Positions 35,427 through 44,484 are shown, counted from the stretch's first letter. The stretch is DNA of 64,000 nt from Curtobacterium guangdongense (GCF_049341845.1 NZ_JBMPIT010000005.1:124001-188000), one strand, 5' to 3'. The notes: generated by a model not told the origin, from the sequence alone. A program made the numbers and translations.

Positions 35427-35819
35427 ATGGCACTCCGCTGGTACTCGATCGTCGTCGACAGCCACGACCCGCACGCACTCGCGCGATGGTGGGGTGAGAC
35501 GCTCGCGTGGCCGGTCGTGTACGAGTCCGACGACGAAGCCGTGATCGCGCCGGCGCACGCGATCGAGCTCCCGGAGGGCACGCCGCGCGAGCAGCAGCCG
35601 CAGGGGCTCGTGTTCGTGCCGGTGCCGGAGGGCAAGACCGTGAAGAACCGGCTCCACATCGACCTCGCACCCGCGCCGGACGACTCGCACCAGGGAGCGG
35701 TCGACGCCCTGGTGGCCCGGGGCGCGACGCTCGCCGACGTCGGTCAGGCCGAGGTGCCGTGGGTGGTGCTGGCCGATCCCGAGGGCAACGAGTTCTGCGT
35801 GCTCACGCCCCGCGAGTGA
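35427..35819 (+). CDS. VOC-superfamily (glyoxalase-like) protein
   Basis: A 130-residue protein of the vicinal oxygen chelate superfamily. The two paired beta-alpha-beta units are recognisable: RWYSIVVDSHDPHALARWWG at the start, and KNRLHIDLAPAPDDSHQGAV with DVGQAEVPWVVLADPEGNEF at the end. The last segment with Asp-Pro-x-Gly-Asn-x-Phe-Cys is the usual closing motif. Metal binding and substrate are undetermined; relatives include glyoxalases and drug-binding proteins. It overlaps the convergent NUDIX gene by 17 bp at the 3' ends. Confidence 0.9.
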   Translation: MALRWYSIVVDSHDPHALARWWGETLAWPVVYESDDEAVIAPAHAIELPEGTPREQQPQGLVFVPVPEGKTVKNRLHIDLAPAPDDSHQGAVDALVARGATLADVGQAEVPWVVLADPEGNEFCVLTPRE

Positions 35820-36261
35820 CCCGTCGGACCAGATCGGGCAGCTCGGCGGGCTCGAACGGTTCGTCCGTGGCGTCGAGCTCGTCCGCGGTCCACCAGCGGG
35901 AGCCGAGGATGTCGACCCGCTCGTCGTCGGTCCACTCGTCACTCGACAGCACGAAGCCGGTGGTCCGCACGACGTAGAACTCGGAGTGGCCGCGGTCGTG
36001 GTCGGCCTGGTCCCACGTGACGTCGAAGTCCCACGACCAGACGGGTTCGCCCGGGTCGGTGATCACGATTCCGGTCTCCTCGCGGAGCTCGCGGATCGCG
36101 GCGTCCCGGTGCGTCTCGCCCGGGTCGACTCCCCCACCCGGCGTGATCCACCGGTGGAAGCCGTCCGACGACGGGGCGTTGGTGTCCATCAGGAACACGC
36201 GGCCGTCGTCGTCGAGCAGCAGGATGCGGGAGGTCAGGCGGAGCCCGGGTGCAGCAGTCAC
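35803..36261 (-). CDS. NUDIX hydrolase
   Basis: A 152-residue pyrophosphohydrolase. The NUDIX box is complete in sequence GGGVDPGETHRDAAIRELRE followed by ETGI (about residues 42-65), with the REx2EE metal-binding core. It hydrolyses nucleoside diphosphate linked compounds; specificity (oxidised nucleotides, ADP-ribose or others) is unknown. The start is GTG 36261, 23 bp after the SDR stop on the same strand. Its 3' end overlaps the VOC gene, leaving no room for a terminator between them. Confidence 0.93.
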   Translation of the reverse strand: MTAAPGLRLTSRILLLDDDGRVFLMDTNAPSSDGFHRWITPGGGVDPGETHRDAAIRELREETGIVITDPGEPVWSWDFDVTWDQADHDRGHSEFYVVRTTGFVLSSDEWTDDERVDILGSRWWTADELDATDEPFEPAELPDLVRRVTRGA

Positions 36262-36284
36262 CCGGCCGACGCTACCCCGGGCCC

Positions 36285-37046
36285 TCAGGCCGTGAAGCCG
36301 CTGACGTCGCCGACCAGGCGAGTGTTGTCCGCCGGGATCGGCTCCACGGCGGCGAGGGCGACCTCGGCGGCGAACTCGGACACGCTGTAGAGCTTGCCGA
36401 CGGCCCCGCGACGCTCCTCGATCGCGCCGGGGTTCAACCGGTTGAGCAACGTCGCGGTGATCGTGCCCTCGATCATGTCGCCGGAGACGACGACGAACTC
36501 GATGCCGGCTGCCTCGAGCTGCGGGAGGAGCTCGCGGAGCGCGGTCTCACCGGCGTGCTTGCTCTTCGCGACGGGCAGGTACTCCGGCATCGTCTCGGCG
36601 GTCTCGACGAAGTGGGCCTGGTGGCTCGTGACGAACACGACGCGGGAGCCGGCGGCCATGTGGGGCACGGCGGTCTGGAGCATGTCGACCTGCGCGTCAC
36701 GGTTCAGGCGGAGCGCGTAGTCCTCGCCCATGCCCGACTCCATGCCGCCCGATGCGTTGAGCACGAGGAGGTCGATGCCGCCCCACGCATCGACGACGGT
36801 GTCGACCATCGCCTGCACCGAGTCGTGGTCCGTCAGGTCGGCGCCCACCGCGAGGGATTCTCCCCCGGCGGCGACGATGCCCTCGGCGATCTGCTCGGCG
36901 CGACGGGCCTTGTTCCGGTAGTTGACGACGACCTTGGCGCCGGCCTCGGCCAGGTACCCGACGGTGTCGGCGCCGATGCCGCGGGACGAGCCGGTGACGA
37001 GGGCGCGCTTGCCGGCGAGGGATCCGGGGGCGAGGGGGCTGCTCAC
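36285..37046 (-). CDS. SDR-family oxidoreductase
   Basis: A 253-residue short-chain dehydrogenase. The cofactor motif is ALVTGSSRGIGADTVGYLAE, followed by LLVLNASGGMESGMG in place of the usual NNAG. In the active-site region VVFVTSHQAHFVET is followed by EYLPVAKSKHAGETALRE; the Tyr is not exactly four residues before a Lys as in the classical YxxxK, a trait I associate with an actinobacterial subgroup. GTG 37046 has GGAG 8 bases upstream and is preferred to ATG 37076. Substrate unknown. Confidence 0.88.
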   Translation of the reverse strand: MSSPLAPGSLAGKRALVTGSSRGIGADTVGYLAEAGAKVVVNYRNKARRAEQIAEGIVAAGGESLAVGADLTDHDSVQAMVDTVVDAWGGIDLLVLNASGGMESGMGEDYALRLNRDAQVDMLQTAVPHMAAGSRVVFVTSHQAHFVETAETMPEYLPVAKSKHAGETALRELLPQLEAAGIEFVVVSGDMIEGTITATLLNRLNPGAIEERRGAVGKLYSVSEFAAEVALAAVEPIPADNTRLVGDVSGFTA

Positions 37047-37196
37047 AGTGGTGTTCTCCAGTTCGTGACCGTGCATCGGGACCGGTCGAGCCTACCAATC
37101 CGTGCGCCCGGTCAGACGTCGTTTGATATGTTGAACGGACTTGAACCGGCCGTCGCGACGCTGCGCTGCCGCGCGCGACCGAGGGAGGGAGATCGC

Positions 37197-37670
37197 GTGA
37201 ACATCTCGGATTGGATCCAGACGATCATCTGGATCGCACTGGTGCTGGTGCTGGGGGTGGTCGAGGTCTTCACCCTCGACTTCATCTTCATCATGCTGGC
37301 CGCCGGCGCGGCAGGCGGCTTGATCGCCGCCCTGATCGGCGCACCCTGGTGGCTGTCCGCCATCATCGCCGCGGCCGTGGCGCTCCTGCTGCTCGCGCTC
37401 GTCCGCCCCCGTCTCCTGATCGCGCTCGGACGGAACGCCGACCCCCACCGCACCGGCGTCGAAGGACTCGTCGGCATGCCCGGGACGGTCGCCGTCGCGT
37501 TCACCTCCACCGCCCCCGGCCAGGTCCGCCTGGCGAACGGCGAGACCTGGAGCGCGCGCATCGCCGTCACCGCTCCCGATCGAACCCCGCCGCTCGGCAC
37601 CCACGTCGTCGTCGAGTCCATCGAGGGCTCGACCGCCGTCGTCCGCATCGAACAGAAGGCTGCTTCATGA
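37197..37670 (+). CDS. NfeD-like membrane protein
   Basis: A 157-residue protein of the NfeD family, partner of SPFH proteins. Two or three hydrophobic helices (IIWIALVLVLGVVEVFTLDF, IFIMLAAGAAGGLIAALIG, WLSAIIAAAVALLLLALV) are followed by a C-terminal OB-fold domain (GVEGLVGMPGTVAVAFTS, GQVRLANGETWSARI). GTG 37197 follows GGAGGG at ideal spacing. Its stop overlaps the SPFH start (ATGA). The pair probably organises membrane microdomains or membrane protein quality control. Confidence 0.92.
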   Translation: MNISDWIQTIIWIALVLVLGVVEVFTLDFIFIMLAAGAAGGLIAALIGAPWWLSAIIAAAVALLLLALVRPRLLIALGRNADPHRTGVEGLVGMPGTVAVAFTSTAPGQVRLANGETWSARIAVTAPDRTPPLGTHVVVESIEGSTAVVRIEQKAAS

Positions 37671-38851
37671 CCCTGGAACCCGGGACGATCGTGCTCCTCG
37701 TACTGATCGTCGTCATCGTCATCTTCGTGATCGTCGTGCTCGCCAAGGCGATCCGCATCGTCCCCCAGGCGACCGCGGGCGTCGTGGAGCGCCTCGGCAA
37801 GTACCACAAGACGCTCGCCCCCGGCCTGAACCTTCTCGTGCCGTTCATCGACCGCCTCCGGCCGCTGCTCGACATGCGTGAACAGGTCGTGTCGTTCCCG
37901 CCGCAGCCCGTGATCACCGAGGACAACCTCGTCGTCTCGATCGACACCGTCGTCTACTTCCAGGTCACGGACGCCCGCGCCGCCACCTACGAGATCGCGA
38001 ACTACCTCGGCGCCGTCGAGCAGCTGACGACCACCACGCTCCGCAACGTCGTCGGTGGGCTCAACCTCGAGGAAGCGCTGACCAGCCGCGACAACATCAA
38101 CGGCCAGCTCCGCGTCGTGCTCGACGAGGCGACCGGCAAGTGGGGCATCCGCGTCGGGCGCGTCGAGCTCAAGGCGATCGAGCCGCCCGTGTCGATCGTC
38201 GACGCCATGGAGCAGCAGCTCCGTGCGGAGCGCAACCGTCGCGCCGCGATCCTGCAGGCCGAGGGCACCAAGCAGTCGCAGATCCTCGAGGCAGAGGGAC
38301 AGCGACAGGCGGCGATCCTCGCTGCGGAGGGTGACGCCAAGGCCCAGGTGCTCCGCGCCGAGGGTGAAGCGCAGGCCATCGCCACGGTGTTCGACGCGAT
38401 CCACACCGGTGACCCGGACGAGAAGCTGCTGTCGTACCAGTACCTGCAGACCCTCCCGAAGATCGCCGAGGGCACGGCCAACAAGCTCTGGATGATCCCG
38501 AGCGAGTTCACCGAAGCCCTCTCCGGCATCGCGAAGGGCTTCACCGCTCCCCGGTCCGGCGGCGGCGCTCCGGCGGCCGGCGCTGCTGGCGGCAGCGACT
38601 TCCTCGCGAAGATCTCCAAGCTCGCGAGCGAGAGCCTCGCGAACACCGCGGTCTCCGACCCCTCGGGCGGCAGCGCTGGTGCGAACCCGAATGCGACAGC
38701 GTCGGACATCGTCCCGGACGCAGGTCTCGACGAGCGCCTCGCGGAGTCGAACCGCAGCGTCGACGAGAAGCTCCGCGCCGCAGCCGATGCGACGCGAGCG
38801 CAACTGGCGGAACAGCAGGACCAGCAGGGCCAGCAGGACGACCAGAAGTAG
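37667..38851 (+). CDS. SPFH/Band 7 (stomatin-like) membrane protein
   Basis: A 394-residue prohibitin/stomatin-type protein. An N-terminal membrane helix (VLLVLIVVIVIFVIVVLAKA) leads into the Band 7 domain: RIVPQATAGVVERLGKYHKT, LVPFIDRLRPLLDMREQVVS and ALTSRDNINGQLRVVLDEAT. A long coiled coil follows with repeated Glu-Gly-Glu units (QAEGTKQSQILEAEGQRQAA). The C-terminal part is Gly/Ala/Ser-rich and ends in a Gln/Asp-rich tail. It is translationally coupled to nfeD. An 18-bp hairpin ends the unit. Confidence 0.94.
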   Translation: MTLEPGTIVLLVLIVVIVIFVIVVLAKAIRIVPQATAGVVERLGKYHKTLAPGLNLLVPFIDRLRPLLDMREQVVSFPPQPVITEDNLVVSIDTVVYFQVTDARAATYEIANYLGAVEQLTTTTLRNVVGGLNLEEALTSRDNINGQLRVVLDEATGKWGIRVGRVELKAIEPPVSIVDAMEQQLRAERNRRAAILQAEGTKQSQILEAEGQRQAAILAAEGDAKAQVLRAEGEAQAIATVFDAIHTGDPDEKLLSYQYLQTLPKIAEGTANKLWMIPSEFTEALSGIAKGFTAPRSGGGAPAAGAAGGSDFLAKISKLASESLANTAVSDPSGGSAGANPNATASDIVPDAGLDERLAESNRSVDEKLRAAADATRAQLAEQQDQQGQQDDQK

Positions 38852-38858
38852 CACGGAA

Positions 38859-38898
38859 CGACGAAGGCCCGCTCCCCTCGGGGAGCGGGCCTTCGTCG
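38859..38898. terminator. 18-bp perfect hairpin between the SPFH gene and rbpA
   Basis: CGACGAAGGCCCGCTCCC (38859-38876) pairs with 38881-38898 around CTCG. It lies between convergent stops at 38851 and 38911 and can terminate both transcripts. Confidence 0.9.
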
Positions 38899-38910
38899 AT
38901 CGTCAGTGCC

Positions 38911-39261
38911 TCAGGCGCCGCGACGGGCGCGCAGGAACTGCAGTCGTTCCTGGAGCAGTTCCTCGAGCTCTTCGCGCGAGCGCCGCTCGAGCAGCATGTC
39001 CCAGTGGGTCCGTGGTGCCTTGACGTCTTCTGCTGCGACCTCGACGGGCACGCCGTCGTCACCGAGCAGTCGTCCTTCGCGTCCGCTCCTGGGGTCGGCC
39101 CAGCTCTGCGGGACCTCTGCCTCGGCAGAGAACACGACGTCGAACGTCTCGCCCGAGTCGGTCTGGTAGACCGCACGCTTGCGGTCCGAGAGCTCGACGC
39201 CCTCTTCGCTCTGGAGGCTCTGGCTCCCGAGCCGCATGCCGCGGAGACTCCGATCAGCCAT
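38911..39261 (-). CDS. rbpA: RNA polymerase-binding protein RbpA
   Basis: A 116-residue actinobacteria-specific transcription factor that binds RNA polymerase and the principal sigma factor and stabilises open complexes. The N-terminal tail MADRSLRGMRLGSQSLQSEE and the central core (RKRAVYQTDSGETFDVVFSA through VPQSWADPRSGREG) match the family. THWDMLLERRSREELEELLQ is the sigma-interacting helix. GGAG precedes the ATG. Proximity to lnt is conserved with M. tuberculosis (Rv2050/Rv2051c). Confidence 0.97.
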   Translation of the reverse strand: MADRSLRGMRLGSQSLQSEEGVELSDRKRAVYQTDSGETFDVVFSAEAEVPQSWADPRSGREGRLLGDDGVPVEVAAEDVKAPRTHWDMLLERRSREELEELLQERLQFLRARRGA

Positions 39262-39344
39262 GGTGGACTCCTCTCGCTCGTTCCCCCCTTGCAACACTGT
39301 CCCACGCGGGTTCGTTCCGGCCCCTGCGCATTCACAGTCGATGG

Positions 39345-40895
39345 TCAGGCGCGCCGGCGACGCTCCGCTCGTGTCCACGGCGCGCAGGCGATGAGGACGA
39401 GGAGCCCGCCGAGCGAGAGCACCATCGTGATCAGTCCGGACGCGACGGTGGCCGGCGTGGTCGAGGTGCCGAGGGGGACGTCCGTCACCATCGAGGTCGC
39501 GGTGTACTCCGGCACGCGGTCGATCGTCCGTCCGGACGGGTCGATCACCTGCGAGGCGCCGACGGTCGAGATGTTCACGAGCGACCGCCCGGTCTCGATG
39601 GCACGCATCCGCGCGATCTCGAGCTGCTGCAGGTTCTCGTCGGTGCCGGAGAAGTCGGCGTTGTTCGTCTGCGCGAGGATCACCTGCGCGCTGCCGCGGG
39701 CCATGTCGCGCGTCAGTCCGTCGTCGACGATGTCGAAGCAGATCGCGATGCCCGCCTTGATCCCGGCGACGTCGAGCACGTTCGGCTTCGTCCCCGGCGT
39801 GTAGTCGCGCTGCAGCAGCCCGATGAGCGACGGCGCCAGCTTGGAGAAGAACCACCGGTCCGGGACGTACTCCCCGAAGGGCACCGGGCGCTTCTTGTCG
39901 TAGGACGACTGCCATCCGTCGGCGGTCCACACGAACGACGTGTTGTGGAGCACACCCGACGGCGTCTGGGTGATCGCGCCGGCCACGACGGGTGCGCCGA
40001 CGGACTGCACGACGGAGTTCAGCGCGCTCGCGATCACGGGCTGCTGGCGCGGGTCGATCTCGGCAGAGGCCTCGGGCCAGACGACCAGGTCGACGCCCTT
40101 CGCGGACACGTCGGTCGCGGCGACCTGCGACTCGAGGACCTGGCCGGGGGCTGCGCGGTCGAAGTACCCGGCGGGACCGTTCCCCTGCACGGACTCGACG
40201 CGGATCGTCCCGTCGGTCGCGGTCGGCCACGCTGGGACGGCGAGCACCGCCGCCACGAGCAGTCCGGCGACCGCGACGCGCATCCGGAGCTTGATCCCCC
40301 CGACGAGGCCCAGGGAGACGACGACGGCGACGCAGTAGACCACGACGAACGAGAGCCCGAGGACGCCGACGTACGCGACGAGGTGCGCGAACGGGCTCTC
40401 CGACTGCGACAGTCCGACCCGTCCCCACGCGAACCCGCCGTACGGCCAGCTTCCGGAGAACCACTCGCGTCCGGTCCACAGTGCGGCGACCACGGCCGGG
40501 AGGCCCCACACGCGTCCGGCGGTCGAGGGCACGACGCGGGCGACCCAGCGGTACGCGAGGGCGATCGCGACGCTGCCGAGTGCGAACATGGCCGCCTCGA
40601 ACAGCGCGAGCGCGAGCCACGGGACCGGCCCGAGGTAGCGCCCGGCCCACGAGATGGCAGGCACCCAGAAGGCGACTCCCCCGAGGTAGCCGAGCCAGGC
40701 GGCACGGCGCCATCCTTGTCCCATGGCGGACAGGAGCAGACAGGCCACCGCGGGGTAGGCGAGGAACCACCATCCGGGCGACGGGAAGGACAGGGCGAAC
40801 AGGAGTCCGCCGATGACCGCCAGCGGCAGGGCGGACCGCACCGGCAGTGCCGCGAAGGGCGCGCGCGGGCGCACACCGGTCTCGGGAACCTGCAC
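39345..40895 (-). CDS. lnt: Apolipoprotein N-acyltransferase
   Basis: A 516-residue membrane enzyme that N-acylates the lipid-modified Cys of lipoproteins. At least six N-terminal helices are followed by an extracytoplasmic nitrilase-type domain. The triad residues are in VVWPEASAEI (Glu), YDKKRPVPFGEYVPDR (Lys) and AGIAICFDIV (Cys). A final helix (LITMVLSLGGLLVLIACA) closes the protein. GTG 40895 has GGAGG four bases upstream and lies 11 bp after the helY stop. That ribosome site is part of a 17-bp repeat half-element. Confidence 0.93.
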   Translation of the reverse strand: MQVPETGVRPRAPFAALPVRSALPLAVIGGLLFALSFPSPGWWFLAYPAVACLLLSAMGQGWRRAAWLGYLGGVAFWVPAISWAGRYLGPVPWLALALFEAAMFALGSVAIALAYRWVARVVPSTAGRVWGLPAVVAALWTGREWFSGSWPYGGFAWGRVGLSQSESPFAHLVAYVGVLGLSFVVVYCVAVVVSLGLVGGIKLRMRVAVAGLLVAAVLAVPAWPTATDGTIRVESVQGNGPAGYFDRAAPGQVLESQVAATDVSAKGVDLVVWPEASAEIDPRQQPVIASALNSVVQSVGAPVVAGAITQTPSGVLHNTSFVWTADGWQSSYDKKRPVPFGEYVPDRWFFSKLAPSLIGLLQRDYTPGTKPNVLDVAGIKAGIAICFDIVDDGLTRDMARGSAQVILAQTNNADFSGTDENLQQLEIARMRAIETGRSLVNISTVGASQVIDPSGRTIDRVPEYTATSMVTDVPLGTSTTPATVASGLITMVLSLGGLLVLIACAPWTRAERRRRA

Positions 40896-40908
40896 CGGGC
40901 CTCCCGTC
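40892..40908 (-). repeat. Half-copy of the GACGGGAGGC palindrome over the lnt start
   Basis: Read on the minus strand, GACGGGAGGCCCGGTGC (40908-40892) is identical over 17 bases to the arm of the hairpin at 14222. It supplies the lnt GGAGG and reaches into its GTG. No second arm follows; instead coding sequence begins. Confidence 0.8.
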
Positions 40909-43378
40909 AGACCGTCGCGTACGCGACGATGCCGCGGCGGACCGCGTCCGTCGCCCGTCGGGCGGTCTCGGCGAGCTCGGGGTCGCCGGCGTTCTTGATC
41001 TGGTCGAGGAGGTCGATGACCTGCTTGCACCACCGGACGAAGTCGCCGGCCGCCAGGTCGAGCGACCGCAGGACGTCGTCGAGCGCCGAGCCGGACGCCC
41101 ATCGGAACATGCCGACGGCGATCGCGGGGGTCGGCGGCTGCGAGCCGGACAGCCGGGCGTCGCGTTCGACGTCGTCGAGTCGGGACCAGATCGTCAGGGT
41201 CTCGTCGAGCGCCGGGCGGAACGCGCCGCGCGGCAGTGCGTGCTCGGTCCCGGGGGCGTCCTCACGACGGGGCTGGTAGACGATCGTGGCGGCCATGGCG
41301 GCGAGCTGTGCCGGCGTGAGGTCCTTCCAGACCCCGGCCTCGAGGCACTCGGCCACGAGCAGGTCCCGCTCGCCGTAGATCCGCTGCAGGCGTCGACCAC
41401 CCGCAGCGACGGTGAGCTCGCCGTTGGTGCCGCCGGTCTCGCCGTCGGCGTCATTCCCGCTCGGTACGAGGTACCCGAGCTGGACGAGCACGTCGGTCAC
41501 CCGGTCGAAGGTCGTCGCGACGGCGCCGGTCCTGGAGCGGATCTGCTGCACGAGCTTGTCGTTGACGCGCTTGAGCTTGTACCAGCGTTCCGCCCACCGG
41601 GCGTGCGCTTCGCGGTCGGGGCAGGCGTGGCACGGGTGACGCTGCAGGGCACGGCGCACCTCGGTGATCTGGGACTGCCGTTCCTGGCGGGCACCGTGCG
41701 AGGCTTCGCGGCCGCCGGGGACGTTCGTGCGTTCGAGGTCGGACAACCGCCGTCGCAGCGCCGCGTACTCGGTGAAGTCGCCGAGGTGACACGCCATCGA
41801 CCGCTGGTATCCGTCGAGCGACTCCTGCTGCGACCGCACCTTCCTGGCGAGGTCCACGACGGAACGGTCCGCCTGGAACTGCGCGAAGGACGTCTCGAGG
41901 ACCTCACGCGTGCGCTGTCGACCGAACTGCTCGATCAGGTTCACGGCCATGTTGTACGTCGGCTTGAACGAGGAGTTGAGCGGGTACGTCCGACGGCTCG
42001 CGAGCGACGCGACGGCCTGTGGTTCGAGCCCGTCGGTCCACTGGATGACCGAGTGCCCCTCGACGTCGATCCCACGACGGCCGGCGCGACCCGTGAGCTG
42101 CGTGTACTCCCCCGGCGTGATCGGCACACGGGCCTCGCCGTTGAACTTCTCGAGCTTCTCGAGGACCACCGTGCGCGCCGGCATGTTGACCCCGAGCGCC
42201 AGGGTCTCCGTCGCGAAGACGACCTTGAGGAGCTTCCGCTGGAAGAGGTCCTCGACGACCTCCTTGAACGCGGGCAGGAGCCCGGCATGGTGTGCGGCGA
42301 CGCCGCGCTCGAGCCCTTCGAGCCACTCCCAGTACCCGAGGACGGCGAGGTCCTCGTCGAGGAGGGTGCGGCAGTGGTACTCCGCGGTCTCGCGGATCTC
42401 GTTCCGCTCTTCGCGGGTGGTCAGGGACACGCCGGAGCGCAGCACCTGCCGGACGCCCTGGTCGCACCCGTTGCGGCTGAACACGAAGAAGATCGCCGGG
42501 AGCAGCATCCGCTCGTCCAGCATGCGGGCGATGTGCTCGCGGTGCAGCTTCTCGGTGCGCGGACCACGGCGGTCGACGTACCCGCCACGACCCCGACGTC
42601 CGCGGTGGCCGCCACGGCTGTCGTTGCGCGAGCCGCCGCCCACCAGACGGAGCAGCTCCGGGTTCACGCGGTTCGTCGCCGCGGCACCCGACGAGTCGAA
42701 GAGGTCGACCATCTTGTTGCCGACGAGCACGTGCTGCTCGAGGGGCACCGGACGGTCCTCGGACACGATGACGTCGGTGTCGCCGCGAACGGTCTGCAGC
42801 CAGTCGCCGAACTCCTCGGCGTTCGACACCGTCGCGCTGAGCGAGACCAGGCGGACCTCGGTCGGCAGGTGCAGGATCACCTCTTCCCACACCGCGCCCC
42901 GGAACCGGTCGGCGAGGTAGTGGACCTCGTCCAGCACGACCCACGCCAGGTCGTCGAGCAGGTCGGAGTCCGCGTAGATCATGTTGCGGAGCACCTCGGT
43001 CGTCATCACGACGACCCGTGCCCGGGGGTTGACGTTGGTGTCGCCGGTGAGCAGCCCGACCTCGGACTCCCCGTACGCCTCCACGAGCTCCGCGTACTTC
43101 TGGTTGCTCAGCGCCTTCATCGGCGTCGTGTAGAACACCTTCGCCGTCGGTTGCCGCATCGCGAGCCAGATCGCGAACTCGGCGACGATCGTCTTGCCGG
43201 CGCCGGTCGGAGCGGCGACGAGCACGCTCCGCCCCTGATCGAGGGCGTCGCACGCGGCGAACTGGAACGCGTCCAGGTCGAACCGCAGGTCCGCACGGAA
43301 GAGCTCCAGGTTGCGCGACCGACTCCGCACACGGGCAGCCTGGAACCGCTCGGCCGCGCTCAGCCCGGTGTCCGTCAC
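40907..43378 (-). CDS. helY: Ski2-like superfamily 2 helicase HelY
   Basis: An 823-residue ATP-dependent helicase with RecA-like domains first: Walker A VAAPTGAGKT (about residues 54-63), TTPMKALSNQKYAEL (Ia), VVLDEVHYLAD (DEVH box), VSLSATVSNAEEFGDW (III) and the second-domain motifs VFATETLALGVNMPART and TQLTGRAGRRGIDVEG. A basic Gly/Arg-rich insertion (RGGHRGRRGRGGY) lies between motifs III and IV. The C-terminal part carries a Cys-x2-Cys element (CHACPDRE) and a DSHCT-like domain. RNA processing is likely. GTG 43378 overlaps the tatC stop (GTGA). Confidence 0.95.
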   Translation of the reverse strand: MTDTGLSAAERFQAARVRSRSRNLELFRADLRFDLDAFQFAACDALDQGRSVLVAAPTGAGKTIVAEFAIWLAMRQPTAKVFYTTPMKALSNQKYAELVEAYGESEVGLLTGDTNVNPRARVVVMTTEVLRNMIYADSDLLDDLAWVVLDEVHYLADRFRGAVWEEVILHLPTEVRLVSLSATVSNAEEFGDWLQTVRGDTDVIVSEDRPVPLEQHVLVGNKMVDLFDSSGAAATNRVNPELLRLVGGGSRNDSRGGHRGRRGRGGYVDRRGPRTEKLHREHIARMLDERMLLPAIFFVFSRNGCDQGVRQVLRSGVSLTTREERNEIRETAEYHCRTLLDEDLAVLGYWEWLEGLERGVAAHHAGLLPAFKEVVEDLFQRKLLKVVFATETLALGVNMPARTVVLEKLEKFNGEARVPITPGEYTQLTGRAGRRGIDVEGHSVIQWTDGLEPQAVASLASRRTYPLNSSFKPTYNMAVNLIEQFGRQRTREVLETSFAQFQADRSVVDLARKVRSQQESLDGYQRSMACHLGDFTEYAALRRRLSDLERTNVPGGREASHGARQERQSQITEVRRALQRHPCHACPDREAHARWAERWYKLKRVNDKLVQQIRSRTGAVATTFDRVTDVLVQLGYLVPSGNDADGETGGTNGELTVAAGGRRLQRIYGERDLLVAECLEAGVWKDLTPAQLAAMAATIVYQPRREDAPGTEHALPRGAFRPALDETLTIWSRLDDVERDARLSGSQPPTPAIAVGMFRWASGSALDDVLRSLDLAAGDFVRWCKQVIDLLDQIKNAGDPELAETARRATDAVRRGIVAYATV

Positions 43379-44196
43379 AGGCCGTACTCGGCGTCGAGCT
43401 TGGCCTGGCGCTTCGCGAGACGACGGTCGTGCAACCAGGTCACCACGCAGGCGGCGACGTAGAGCACCATCATCGGGATCGCGAGCAGGAACATCGAGAT
43501 GACGTCGGCGCTCGGGGTCACGATCGCGCAGAAGACCAGGATGCAGAGGATCGCCACGCGCCAGGACTTGATGATCGACTTCGCCTCGAGCACGCCGACG
43601 AAGTTCAGCAGCACCAGGAACACGGGCAGCACGAACGCGATTCCGACCGCCACGATGAGCTTGATGACGAAGTCGTAGTAGGCCTTCGCGTCGACGATCG
43701 AGGTGTCCTGGCTCGACACGAAGCTGCCGAGGATCCCGACGATGTGCGGCAGGACGTACCAGCCGAAGTAGCACCCGGCGAAGAACAGCGGGATCGCCGT
43801 GCCGAGGAAGCCCCACACGTACTGCTTCTCGCGCCGGACCAGTGCCGGGACGATGAACGCCCAGATCTGGTAGAGCCACACCGGACTCGCGATGACGATG
43901 CCGATCGTGATCGCGATCTGCAGCTTGAGGTCGAACGCGCCCGTGATCATGGGGAAGTTCAGCTCGGCGGTGTGCCCGCCGACCTTCGCCAGCTGCGACA
44001 CGGGGGCGCGCAGCGAGTCGAGCACGAACGGGGTCAGGAACCAGCCGCCGACCGCGCCGACGAGGACCGCGAGGACGGCCTTGAACAGGCGGTTGCGCAG
44101 CTCAATGAGGTGCTGCCCGAGGGACATGCGGCCTTCGGGTTCCTTCGGACGGCGACCCTGCCGCTTCTCTCGCCCGCGCGCGGTCGTCGAAGCCAT
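43375..44196 (-). CDS. tatC: Sec-independent translocase TatC
   Basis: A 273-residue six-helix receptor of the twin-arginine export system. Recognisable are the N-terminal MSLGQHLIELRNRLFKAVLA (HLxELRxR signature), the periplasmic loop LSRE-equivalent SPVWLYQIWAFIVPALVRRE and the helix with FLGTAIPLFFAGCYFGWYVL. The basic N-terminal extension GREKRQGRRPKEPEGR is usual in Actinobacteria; an inner ATG at 44127 is an alternative start. In many relatives tatA lies immediately upstream, but no tatA-like frame exists between tatC and pafC here. Confidence 0.96.
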   Translation of the reverse strand: MASTTARGREKRQGRRPKEPEGRMSLGQHLIELRNRLFKAVLAVLVGAVGGWFLTPFVLDSLRAPVSQLAKVGGHTAELNFPMITGAFDLKLQIAITIGIVIASPVWLYQIWAFIVPALVRREKQYVWGFLGTAIPLFFAGCYFGWYVLPHIVGILGSFVSSQDTSIVDAKAYYDFVIKLIVAVGIAFVLPVFLVLLNFVGVLEAKSIIKSWRVAILCILVFCAIVTPSADVISMFLLAIPMMVLYVAACVVTWLHDRRLAKRQAKLDAEYGL

Positions 44197-44308
44197 GCGT
44201 CGATCCTACGGCAGCGCGGCCCTCGCTCGGCGGCGCGACGTGCGAACGCACAGCGCACCTTCGGGCGCGCGCGGCGTCGGAGCGCGCGCTGCGCCGCCCT
44301 CGATCCCC

Positions 44309-44484
44309 GAGATCGCAGTCCGTGTCGGATCCGGCGCGCGGGAAACGACACCAACTGCGATCTCAGCGGCCCGGCGGGCGCGCCCGGCGTCGGACGGGGC
44401 CGTCGGATCGCAGTCCGTGTCGGAACCGGCGCGCGGGAAACGACACCAACTGCGATCTCAGCGGCCCGGCGGGCGCGCCCGGCG
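44309..44484. repeat. Direct duplication of a GAGATCGCA palindrome (79 bp, period 95)
   Basis: A 79-bp unit at 44311-44389 is repeated at 44406-44484 with one mismatch (T to A). Each unit contains a hairpin: GAGATCGCAGTCCGTGTCG at 44309-44327 pairs with 44346-44364 with two mismatches, and 44406-44422 pairs with 44441-44459. The region 44197-44497 between tatC and pafC has no gene. It is a member of the family seen at 7598-7653. Confidence 0.9.
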
